Part shown: piece by piece, positions 1 to 6,797 of the stretch
Layout of the letters: the number at the start of each line of letters is the position of its first letter
How positions within the stretch are numbered: the first letter of the stretch is position 1
Source of the DNA: an uncultured Bdellovibrio sp.
GTDB taxonomy: Bacteria > Bdellovibrionota > Bdellovibrionia > Bdellovibrionales > Bdellovibrionaceae
Direction: 5' to 3'
Assembly: GCA_937871355.1 (NCBI GenBank)
Contig: CALMPX010000393.1
Location: 1 to 10,907, forward strand
Length of the DNA: 10,907 bases
Made by a program: the position numbers and the translations under genes
Notes under the pieces: generated by a model
The model's input: the letters and a program-made list of their open reading frames with translations, nothing else
Told to the model about the DNA's origin: nothing
Database searches by the model: none

Positions 1-276
1 CTAAACGTCTTTAAAGCTGCCGTTGATCTTGAATGTTTTCAAATATTTTCAAATTCAGTTTTTTTCAACATGAACTGGATTTATGATTCTGTACAAAATG
101 GAAGTCTACTTTCTCTTTCGGCCCATCACGAACCTCTCACTAATCTGAATGTTAGCGTTGGGGTTGATCTTATTGGTGTTGTCGATGACAACGAAACTGA
201 AGACAGTCAAAAATCATTCCTCAGCCGTCACAGCGCTGATGATCGCATCACAGGAGCACTCCAATATGCTTTTTAA
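1..276 (+). CDS. C-terminal end of a putative outer-membrane beta-barrel protein (5' end outside window)
   Basis: Frame 1 is open from the first base to a TAA at 274-276, giving 92 residues with no need for an internal start. The segment alternates polar and hydrophobic residues in short stretches (such as VFFNMNWIY, LLSLSAHHE and LNVSVGVDLIGVV) separated by turn-like Asn/Asp/Gly regions. It finishes in DDRITGALQYAF. An amphipathic last strand ending in Phe is the classic C-terminal signal of outer-membrane beta-barrels, recognised by the BAM complex. The stop lies 11 bases inside the lipoprotein gene that starts at 266, so the two are probably co-transcribed and translationally coupled. The barrel family cannot be named from the tail. 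An internal Met at 70 would give only 68 residues and is not the real start. Confidence 0.7.
   Translation, partial: LNVFKAAVDLECFQIFSNSVFFNMNWIYDSVQNGSLLSLSAHHEPLTNLNVSVGVDLIGVVDDNETEDSQKSFLSRHSADDRITGALQYAF
252..256 (+). promoter_or_regulatory. Ribosome binding site that fixes the lipoprotein start
   Basis: AGGAG lies 9 bases before the ATG at 266 and inside the last codons of the upstream barrel gene. It supports 266 over the open frame's first possible start at 149, whose first 39 residues would bury the lipoprotein signal peptide. Confidence 0.75.
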
Positions 277-3265
277 TTCAAAATTTTCACAAATATTATT
301 ATACGTAACAATCACTACTTTATCATCTTGCGGCCTTAAAGTAGGCGAAGAACATAAAGACGACACAACAGTTGAATTAAATTCAGTGGCTTGCCTCGAT
401 GAGGCCGTTGGAAATCTTAAATTAATCTTCAAGGCTCAGGCACAAGATTCACAAGTAGCTCCTGCTTTAAACTGCCTCGGATCAACTATTCAAACTTTTG
501 CAACAAATATCAAAGGTGCCGATAAAAATTACTTTACGACACAAGAGTTAATTTATTTTTTAAATAAGAACATCATTACCAAAGGTAAAAAAATTCCAGA
601 TTCTTTAGCACATGAAATAATGAAAATGAAAGTTTCTATACTTGGCGGTAATGAAAATCAGTTTACTAAAGCCGAGCTTACGCAATTAAAGTTTATCCTA
701 GATGAAGTGACTCCTGATGCGGTAAAGCTGAACAAGTTCATGCCGATCATTGTTCGTCAATGGAATTATACTCAACTCTCAAAATCTGAAAAAGAAAAAC
801 AGTTTAATGAAGCTCATGTTGCATTAACAATTTTTGCTGATAAGTTGTTTTCTTACTTTAGCAAAACTCCGACTGAGTACGATATTAGTTCAGGTATTGA
901 TTTAGTTAAAGCCATCCTTTCATACGGGGATGCGACTGCGGATAGTCTCACCGAAGTTGAAAGATACCGCTCGATTGCTATAGCGATTAAAAAAAATCTT
1001 ATCGGAAAAGAAAGTCCAATTATTAGAAATAATGATTGGCCCATCGTGGCCAGAGCTCTGAGCTCGACCCTTTTACTGATCCAAAGATGTAATTATTTTA
1101 TGAATGTCGATGCTCCTTACTATGAGTTTTCGGCTTCTAACAAAGTGTCTCGCTATGGAATCTTGGCCGAAGATATCGCCGGCGACGTTTTCGAAGTTCT
1201 AGATATGCAACAGGACCGAGTCGTCACACATGAACAGTTCGCCGAAGTCTTTAATATCGTCTTCAAGGCTTTTGATATGGATGTTAAGATTACCTCATCC
1301 ATGATGAAAGATGCTTCGCTATTAAAAAATGCGATTATAAATACGGACGATCTTAATGATGTGAAAGCGTGGAATAAAAACGATTTCTTACTTTTAAAAG
1401 ACCAAATAAATACTTTACTCCGGGAAGTCGGAGTCGTTTTAAATATTATTAATAAAATGGATGAAGATCCTGCATGGAAACAAGATTATACGTTATTCAA
1501 TCAACGTGAAACCGAATTTCTCAGTTCACTTCATCAACTGGTCGAAATTTTCCAAGGACGCTACGATCTTCAATATATTAAACCTCTTTTGTTAAGCCTT
1601 AAAGATGCTGATTTGATTAAATCAGATACCATTATTAACGATTATGATAAATATTATAATACACTGGTCAGTGCGAAAAAACTAGTAACAGCTGTCGGTG
1701 GCACTTCGCTTAAAGCCAATGATTTAAAGAATTTAATTTCACTTGGAGGACGTGGGTATTTTCATGTTCTTGAATATAAAAATTATATCCAGCCCGTTAA
1801 GTATGACGATGAAAATTATGCTCGGCTTTTTCTTAATATCTTAGATAAAGCGCATCTAACTTTGATTGAAACATTAAATTATAATTCCAACGGATTCTTA
1901 TCGACAGAAGACTTTGTAGAAACCTACTCCATCGCTTGCAGCGATCTAGAACTTAAACCCATTTTAACCAATCAATCATTGCAAGTGGTTTTAAATGCGC
2001 TTTGGTCAAACATTCTTATCAATCCAGATCGCAGAATATCAGGACAAATTTTGCCTGGTTTTAACTTAGAAGCTTTAGATAATTTGCATACGTATTTAAA
2101 ACTTTTATTTACTGCAAACAACATTAGCGCAAATATTTTAAAGATTAAGGCCCACCCATCACAAGCCCAATTAGTTTCAGCCATTCATGACCAAATGAAT
2201 GCAGCTACAGATCCCTCTCAATTGCAAATCCTTAAAGAAATGGATGCCGCATTTTCTGGCCCGGTTCCGTTGACAACGAAAAATGGTATGCTCAAAATTT
2301 TAGACTCTGAATCAGATCTCTACAGTTACACTGATATTCAAATGTCTAACGTAGTTCGTGTCGCCGCTCGTTTAATCGCACGATCTTATTCAACATCGCT
2401 CGATAACATATCGAAAATCGATCAACTGCAAAGCCAAATGACTCTGGATGAACTTCGTTTTGGCTTTAATCAGCTTAAGTCTGTTATTTACGAAAAAGAT
2501 ATCGTTAACCCCGAAATTCCTGACTTTATCGATAGACGCTTCCAAGATGCTAACTTATTCGTTTCACGCGCTAATGGTGACGATTTTGCGAGTTTTTTAG
2601 AGATTCACGATATCGCCATTCATCTTATTACGGGATCTGCTCGGGCCGCTAAAACCCATGACAATATCTATAATCACTGCTTAACACCAGCGGCACTTCC
2701 ATTAAATCGAAAAACAGAAATTTATGATCTTTGTTTACTTGATACTTACATGTTATTTAATGATGGATTCGAATTTATTCCTCAGTACACCAATCAAAAA
2801 ATAATTTTAGGCGAAGCTAAAAGCAAAGAATACATCTACAGCTTACTGTTGGCGACTGGCCTTGTACCTAATGATAAACAAATTGTGCTTTTAGATGATG
2901 CTGATAATTTTCCTCACATTGTTCAATATATCGAAATGATGTACGCTAAATTCGACACCAATCGCGACGGAGTGCTTATCAAAGATGAAGCTCTTGCCGC
3001 TTTCCCCACCTTTAAGCATATTATTACCAAAGTCATCACTTCGATGCCAGAGGGTGCCAAGATAAAAGAAGAACAATACCCGGGTGTATTTATCTATTTC
3101 TTAAAGTATGGCAAAAGTCCAAAAACAGTTATTGAAAAATTACAATTCATGTCATTTATTTCAAATGAAAAAAAATGGATTGTTAATGCCACTCGTTTTG
3201 ATGTGGGAGTTGTATTTAAGTTTATTGCTGATTCAAGTGCACCGGCTGCGGCTCCGAATCCCTGA
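266..3265 (+). CDS. Large (999 aa) EF-hand-like outer-membrane lipoprotein, function unknown
   Basis: From ATG 266 the protein begins with a short lipoprotein signal peptide: Lys6, a hydrophobic run, and lipobox LSSC at 19-22, so Cys22 would be lipidated. Gly follows Cys22 rather than Asp, which favours sorting to the outer membrane. The mature part is mostly helical and acidic or mixed in charge, with no other membrane segment. A canonical EF-hand loop lies at 897-908 (DTNRDGVLIKDE). An Asn-rich version is at 538-549 and degenerate ones are near 83-94, 126-137, 221-232, 313-324 and 492-503, usually keeping an aromatic or hydrophobic residue at loop position 8 and an acidic residue at 12. This suggests a chain of EF-hand-derived helical modules of which only the last clearly keeps all calcium ligands. 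Six or more Cys (43, 70, 275, 558, 805, 823) could form disulfides. It follows and overlaps a barrel-protein gene, so a partner role at the outer membrane is plausible. I do not recognise a named family. Confidence 0.85.
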   Translation: MLFNSKFSQILLYVTITTLSSCGLKVGEEHKDDTTVELNSVACLDEAVGNLKLIFKAQAQDSQVAPALNCLGSTIQTFATNIKGADKNYFTTQELIYFLNKNIITKGKKIPDSLAHEIMKMKVSILGGNENQFTKAELTQLKFILDEVTPDAVKLNKFMPIIVRQWNYTQLSKSEKEKQFNEAHVALTIFADKLFSYFSKTPTEYDISSGIDLVKAILSYGDATADSLTEVERYRSIAIAIKKNLIGKESPIIRNNDWPIVARALSSTLLLIQRCNYFMNVDAPYYEFSASNKVSRYGILAEDIAGDVFEVLDMQQDRVVTHEQFAEVFNIVFKAFDMDVKITSSMMKDASLLKNAIINTDDLNDVKAWNKNDFLLLKDQINTLLREVGVVLNIINKMDEDPAWKQDYTLFNQRETEFLSSLHQLVEIFQGRYDLQYIKPLLLSLKDADLIKSDTIINDYDKYYNTLVSAKKLVTAVGGTSLKANDLKNLISLGGRGYFHVLEYKNYIQPVKYDDENYARLFLNILDKAHLTLIETLNYNSNGFLSTEDFVETYSIACSDLELKPILTNQSLQVVLNALWSNILINPDRRISGQILPGFNLEALDNLHTYLKLLFTANNISANILKIKAHPSQAQLVSAIHDQMNAATDPSQLQILKEMDAAFSGPVPLTTKNGMLKILDSESDLYSYTDIQMSNVVRVAARLIARSYSTSLDNISKIDQLQSQMTLDELRFGFNQLKSVIYEKDIVNPEIPDFIDRRFQDANLFVSRANGDDFASFLEIHDIAIHLITGSARAAKTHDNIYNHCLTPAALPLNRKTEIYDLCLLDTYMLFNDGFEFIPQYTNQKIILGEAKSKEYIYSLLLATGLVPNDKQIVLLDDADNFPHIVQYIEMMYAKFDTNRDGVLIKDEALAAFPTFKHIITKVITSMPEGAKIKEEQYPGVFIYFLKYGKSPKTVIEKLQFMSFISNEKKWIVNATRFDVGVVFKFIADSSAPAAAPNP
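2954..2989 (+). other. Canonical EF-hand calcium-binding loop in the lipoprotein
   Basis: This segment encodes DTNRDGVLIKDE. Asp1, Asn3 and Asp5, Gly6, an aliphatic at 8 and Glu12 match the 12-residue EF-hand consensus. It is flanked by helices (MYAKF before, ALAAF after). Calcium binding is inferred from the motif. Confidence 0.75.
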
Positions 3266-3272
3266 TTTTGTC

Positions 3273-3923
3273 TTAAGCGATTTTCTTGATGATCAAATGA
3301 GACGTGTCCTGATCCGTCTCATTTTTCCAAAATGGCTGCGATTCCAGAAATGTTTTAGCTATTTGCGGATCAAACTGAGTCCCACTACAACGCTTTATTT
3401 CTGCAAAGATAATATCTTCTGGCAAACCTTGACGATAAACACGATTCACCGCCATCGCATCGTAGGTATCCACAATTAAAATGACTCGAGCAACCAAAGG
3501 AATTTCATCACCTCTGATTTTATCAGGGTAGCCTTCTCCGTCCAGTCGTTCGTGGTGACCACGAATAGCCGGAAGAATTTGAGCAAAAAAAGGATGATTG
3601 GCTAAAGGCTTAACAATATTTTCACTCATGACCGAGTGATTTTTCATGATGTCTAATTCGATAGAATCCAAACGCCCTGGTTTTAATAAAATGGATTTAT
3701 CGATGCCGATCTTTCCTATGTCGTGAAGCATTCCAGAAAACTCAGCTAGTTTTTGTTCATATTCATTCAATCCCATATCTCGTGCTAAACGACGAGAATA
3801 CTCTCCGACACGCAGACAATGGGCATAAGTCGTCGGCTCACTGGCTTTGAGCGCTTCTAATAATGACTTGACCGAATCGTAAGCCCAGTCAGGAACGTTT
3901 CCCCACAGATTGATGACAGACAT
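3273..3923 (-). CDS. Stand-alone HD-GYP domain cyclic-di-GMP phosphodiesterase
   Basis: HD-GYP proteins hydrolyse cyclic di-GMP at a di- or tri-iron site. This 216-residue protein has His35 in helix one, the HD pair in HDIGK (67-71), His96, HHExLDGEGYP at 123-133 that contains the GYP signature, Asp152 in VDTYDAM, and RVYR at 161-164. All the standard metal ligands of a binuclear centre are therefore present. The position four residues before His35 is Thr31; three-iron family members such as PmGH have Glu there, so a two-iron site is predicted. Only about 25 residues precede the domain, so there is no receiver, PAS or membrane sensor domain. The start has an AGGGG ribosome site (3929-3933) five bases upstream and an in-frame stop 12 codons before it. 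The gene is convergent with the lipoprotein gene (7-base gap) and divergent from the photolyase gene. It could control motility or lifestyle switching, but the input signal is not visible. Confidence 0.9.
   Translation of the reverse strand: MSVINLWGNVPDWAYDSVKSLLEALKASEPTTYAHCLRVGEYSRRLARDMGLNEYEQKLAEFSGMLHDIGKIGIDKSILLKPGRLDSIELDIMKNHSVMSENIVKPLANHPFFAQILPAIRGHHERLDGEGYPDKIRGDEIPLVARVILIVDTYDAMAVNRVYRQGLPEDIIFAEIKRCSGTQFDPQIAKTFLESQPFWKNETDQDTSHLIIKKIA
3295..3326 (+). terminator. Intrinsic terminator of the barrel-lipoprotein unit, inside the convergent HD-GYP gene
   Basis: A perfect 10-base-pair stem (AAATGAGACG paired with CGTCTCATTT) closes a 10-base loop. On the + strand it runs straight into five T residues (3322-3326). 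It starts 30 bases after the lipoprotein stop, a typical distance. The same bases encode part of the C-terminal tail of the HD-GYP protein. On the - strand the T-run after the stem is only three bases, so it should be weaker in that direction, where it would otherwise cut the HD-GYP message before its stop codon. Confidence 0.75.
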
Positions 3924-4032
3924 AGATACCCCTATGACATACAGGTCGGCATATACTCATGATATCTAAAGAAGCTTCTGTTTGTACTGACATTAATTTG
4001 TAAAAAAATGAGGCGCACGGAACAGAACAGGA

Positions 4033-4057
4033 TCGATGTATCAGATTGATACATCGA
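4033..4057. promoter_or_regulatory. Candidate operator 1: perfect 11-bp inverted repeat over the photolyase -35 box
   Basis: The arms TCGATGTATCA (4033-4043) and TGATACATCGA (4047-4057) are exact reverse complements around a GAT spacer. No T-run follows, so it is not a terminator. Its position over the -35 box suggests a dimeric repressor site. The bound protein is unknown. Confidence 0.6.
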
Positions 4058-4073
4058 CCTAGGTCGATATAAG
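4046..4073 (+). promoter_or_regulatory. Sigma70-like promoter of the photolyase gene
   Basis: TTGATA at 4046-4051 (five of six match to TTGACA) and TATAAG at 4068-4073 (five of six match to TATAAT) are separated by 16 bases. Transcription would begin near 4080, leaving a leader of about 47 bases before the ATG at 4127. The -35 box lies inside one dyad and the spacer is filled by a second, so a bound protein would block or reshape the promoter. Confidence 0.6.
4053..4068. promoter_or_regulatory. Candidate operator 2: perfect 16-bp palindrome in the photolyase promoter spacer
   Basis: ATCGACCTAGGTCGAT is its own reverse complement and fills the bases between the -35 and -10 boxes. It shares the ATCGA at 4053-4057 with the dyad to its left, so the TCGAT/ATCGA element occurs three times in 36 bases. 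A palindrome in the promoter spacer is the arrangement used by MerR-family regulators, some of which (CarH/LitR) control photolyase genes elsewhere. That link here is inference. Confidence 0.55.
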
Positions 4074-4126
4074 CAGTATACATTAATTAGTCCCCTTCAA
4101 CACCAGTTTATGAGATAGTGTTTCCC

Positions 4127-5431
4127 ATGAATTTACCTGAGGTTACATTATTCTGGTTTCGCCGTGATCTGCGACTTAACGATAACGCGGGCTTGTTCCA
4201 TGCACTCAAAGAAAATAAACAGGTTGTACCCGTCTTTATTTTTGATAAAGACATCATTGGGTCGCTTCCTCCAAACGATCATCGTATTCAGTTTATTCAT
4301 GATTCTTTATCGAAAATAAAATTAGAACTTCAGTCGCTCGGTTCAGATTTCATCTTGGCTCACGATACTTCTACTGATTTTTATAAAAAAATATTTAACA
4401 AATATAAAATTAAAAATGTATACACTAATCATGACTACGAACCCAAAGCCATCGCTCGAGATTTAGAAATTAAAAAAATACTAGAAAATAAAAATATTGA
4501 TTTTAAAACTTATAAAGATCATGTCATTTTTGAAAAAAATGAAATTCAATCTGACAGTTATAAGTCCTATACGATCTATACCCCTTATAAAAAAAAATGG
4601 ATTGCCTCGTTAAGCCCTTATTATATCAAACCCTATAATAATAAAAAATATTTTCAAAATTTTTATAAGTTCTCCACCGAACCAATGCCTACTCTTAACG
4701 TGCTTGGTTTTGAGAATTCTCACATGATGTACCCACCACTCAAATTAACCAAATCGACGCTTAAAGACTACGAATCTCATCGTGATTTTCCGGCTCTAGA
4801 TGCCACTTCGAAACTAGGGCTGCATTTACGTTTTGGAACAGCTTCGATTCGCTATCTTGCGAGCATTGCGCGACTTAATTCGGCGGTTTGGCTTAGTGAA
4901 CTTATTTGGCGTGATTTCTTTATTCAAGCTCTCTGGACGCGTCCTGAGTCTGAAAATCTGTGCTTTAAGCCTGAATATGAAAATATACAATGGCTCAATG
5001 ATTTAGAAGATTTTGAACATTGGAAAAATGGTACCACGGGATATCCACTTGTTGATGCGGGTATGCGAGAGTTAAACCAAACCGGATATATGCATAATCG
5101 AGTACGCATGGTGACAGCTTCTTTCTTAACCAAACATCTTTTGCACCATTGGAAAAAAGGCGAACGCTATTTCGCTGAAAAATTATATGATTATGATTTA
5201 GCTTCCAATGTAGGAAACTGGCAATGGGCGGCAGGAACTGGTTGCGATGCAGCTCCTTATTTTAGAATTTTCAATCCAACTGCGCAGCAAGAAAGATTTG
5301 ATCCCCAGTTTGAATACATAAAAAAATGGGTGCCTGAATTTGGAACCGCTAGCTACACCCAACCGATCGTCGGACATGTCTTTGCTCGTGAGCGCTGCTT
5401 GAGCGCCTACAAAAAAGCCTTAGCGAAATAA
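4127..5431 (+). CDS. phr: Class I deoxyribodipyrimidine (CPD) photolyase
   Basis: The enzyme uses FADH- and blue light to split UV-induced cyclobutane pyrimidine dimers. Of the possible starts, ATG 4127 fits best: GTG 4118 has only two bases after the weak GAGA ribosome site, whereas 4127 has 11. The 434-residue product opens with the N-terminal alpha/beta domain (TLFWFRRDLRLNDN, 7-20) and continues with the FAD domain (about 220-420). By alignment to the E. coli enzyme the Trp triad is present (W289, W342, W365). So are the substrate contacts E258, W261, N324, R325 and W367 and the Asn near flavin N5 (N361). These support true repair activity rather than a cryptochrome. The folate-antenna residue equivalent to E. 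coli Glu109 is Ala108, so folate use is doubtful. The wording of the C-terminal half resembles short Bacteroidota photolyases as I recall them. Codons about 4380-4680 are exceptionally AT- and Lys/Asn/Tyr-rich. The stop overlaps the convergent transporter gene by 12 bases. Confidence 0.95.
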   Translation: MNLPEVTLFWFRRDLRLNDNAGLFHALKENKQVVPVFIFDKDIIGSLPPNDHRIQFIHDSLSKIKLELQSLGSDFILAHDTSTDFYKKIFNKYKIKNVYTNHDYEPKAIARDLEIKKILENKNIDFKTYKDHVIFEKNEIQSDSYKSYTIYTPYKKKWIASLSPYYIKPYNNKKYFQNFYKFSTEPMPTLNVLGFENSHMMYPPLKLTKSTLKDYESHRDFPALDATSKLGLHLRFGTASIRYLASIARLNSAVWLSELIWRDFFIQALWTRPESENLCFKPEYENIQWLNDLEDFEHWKNGTTGYPLVDAGMRELNQTGYMHNRVRMVTASFLTKHLLHHWKKGERYFAEKLYDYDLASNVGNWQWAAGTGCDAAPYFRIFNPTAQQERFDPQFEYIKKWVPEFGTASYTQPIVGHVFARERCLSAYKKALAK

Positions 5432-6787
5432 ATTTATAAATTGTAGTAAAATAGCGAGTCCAATTAAAATGGGTGAAAACCATTTTAATACCCAAATCCA
5501 ATGACTATACATCGCCTGGCTATTTTTTCCAGCCGTATCAATAAATTTCTGTTTTCGTTCAGTTTCGTTCAATAAATGGAAAAAAATAACAATAATTCCC
5601 AAACCTGATATGGGTAACAAATAATTAATCAACAACGAATCTAAATTTTCGATAAAACTTTGATTAAACCATTTAAATTTTGAAAACAATGTTCCTGAAT
5701 AAGCTGGAAAAATCATCAGCAATAGAACGCCGGCGATCGTAATAAAAGTTGACTGGTTTCGTGATATTTTTTGAAATTTATCACTAAAATTAGCGATCAA
5801 CGTTTCTAGTAAACCAATACTGGCATTGACGGCAGCTAACCAAAGACACATAAAAAACAAAAGCCCAAAAAATTCACCATATTTAATTTTTACGAATAAT
5901 CGAGGTAAAGATTCAAATAAAATTCCGGGATCAGTGAAGTAGTGATTACTATCACTTAAAAAGGCAATGGGAAACACCATTAATAAAGCCATAATAGAGA
6001 CAATCGTATCTATCGTTGTGACGCGAAATCCGACCGATGGAAGATGCTCATCATTTTTAAAATAGGTTCCGTAGGTGACCATAATTCCCATACCTAATGA
6101 CAGTGTGAAAAAGACGTGGCCAAGAGCTCGACCGAGGGAAGACAAATTGAGTTTAGAAAAATCAGGGTAAAATAAAAATCTCATCACGTCACTGGTGTTG
6201 TCTAAAGAAAAAGATCGAATAATTAAAACGATAAATAATATAGCTAAAATGGGCAAAGCCTGGGCAAAGATTTTCTCAAATCTCTCAATGACACCTTTGG
6301 CGACAACAAAACCACAGATGAGTAGATGCACGCTGGCTAAAGCAAACTGTAATGATCCACTATTTTTCAGAGCCTCCATATTGATCGAACTGATGTATAA
6401 AATTCGATTCTCATTAAAAATACCAACAACAAACTGAGTCAGATAATGCAAGACCCAACCACTAATGACTGAATAGTACGCCAAAATAACAACATTGATG
6501 AAAATAGATAATCGACCAAACCAATGAAATGGTTTTTTCTCGCGCAGTGAAACAAGTTGCGTGATTTTCAATAAACTGTACTCACCTGATCGCCCTAATA
6601 TAAGCTCAGCCACTAGAATCGAATGTCCCACAGTAAAGGCTAAGAAGATATAAAGTAATAAAAAAGCTCCGCCACCATTCTCACCGATGACATAGGGAAA
6701 ACGCCAAATATTACCTAAGCCGCAGGCACTTCCTACAGCTAAAAGATAAAATGAAAATCGACTGACCCAAGAAGCTTTTTTAGACAC
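5420..6787 (-). CDS. SNF family (neurotransmitter:sodium symporter) amino acid or amine transporter
   Basis: This 455-residue inner-membrane protein belongs to the LeuT-type sodium symporter family. It shows about 11 hydrophobic segments (near 12-34, 40-62, 92-120, 147-165, 175-192, 215-241, 255-277, 303-333, 347-363, 383-406, 430-452), the number usual for bacterial members such as MhsT. Segment 1 carries GSACGLGNIWRFPY (19-32), which matches the unwound LeuT TM1 with Gly19, Ala21 and Asn26 at sodium-site positions. Segment 6 carries FFTLSLGMG (226-234). In segment 8 the LeuT Na2 ligands Thr354 and Ser355 correspond to Asn321 and Ala322, so the second sodium site looks altered. The substrate cannot be told. 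The start is GTG, eight bases after the der stop, with AAGG overlapping that stop, so it is probably the last gene of the operon. Confidence 0.93.
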   Translation of the reverse strand: MSKKASWVSRFSFYLLAVGSACGLGNIWRFPYVIGENGGGAFLLLYIFLAFTVGHSILVAELILGRSGEYSLLKITQLVSLREKKPFHWFGRLSIFINVVILAYYSVISGWVLHYLTQFVVGIFNENRILYISSINMEALKNSGSLQFALASVHLLICGFVVAKGVIERFEKIFAQALPILAILFIVLIIRSFSLDNTSDVMRFLFYPDFSKLNLSSLGRALGHVFFTLSLGMGIMVTYGTYFKNDEHLPSVGFRVTTIDTIVSIMALLMVFPIAFLSDSNHYFTDPGILFESLPRLFVKIKYGEFFGLLFFMCLWLAAVNASIGLLETLIANFSDKFQKISRNQSTFITIAGVLLLMIFPAYSGTLFSKFKWFNQSFIENLDSLLINYLLPISGLGIIVIFFHLLNETERKQKFIDTAGKNSQAMYSHWIWVLKWFSPILIGLAILLQFINLFR

Positions 6788-6793
6788 GACTCA

Positions 6794-6797
6794 CCTT
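6794..6797 (-). promoter_or_regulatory. Ribosome binding site supporting the GTG start of the transporter
   Basis: AAGG on the minus strand overlaps the TAA stop of der (6796-6798) and lies six bases before the GTG at 6787. The overlap suggests that terminating der ribosomes could re-initiate on the transporter. Confidence 0.5.

Noticed and set aside
149..265. N-terminal extension of the lipoprotein gene from a start at 149
   Set aside because: The extra 39 residues overlap the barrel-protein frame, have no ribosome site and would hide the lipobox signal peptide, whereas ATG 266 has AGGAG upstream.
3108..3479. Plus-strand open frame of 123 codons across the lipoprotein/HD-GYP junction
   Set aside because: It lies over the real lipoprotein end and antisense to HD-GYP, and its translation resembles no protein. 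It is a shadow frame.
3970..3979. 10-base palindrome AGAAGCTTCT upstream of the HD-GYP gene
   Set aside because: It is short enough to occur by chance in this composition and is not placed at a convincing promoter.
3889..4083. Minus-strand open frame of 64 codons running through the phr/HD-GYP gap
   Set aside because: It overlaps the HD-GYP start in another frame, begins beside the palindromic promoter region, and has no recognisable composition or ribosome site.
3924..4126. LexA box or clear sigma70 promoter for HD-GYP in the divergent gap
   Set aside because: I found no TTAC-N3-GTAA element of the Bdellovibrio LexA type, and minus-strand hexamer pairs with correct spacing were poor, so no claim is made.
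5463..5489. 10-bp inverted repeat (ATTAAAATGG / CCATTTTAAT) after the photolyase stop
   Set aside because: It is very AT-rich, has no T-run beyond the stem on either strand, and lies in conserved membrane-segment codons of the transporter, so it does not qualify as a terminator.
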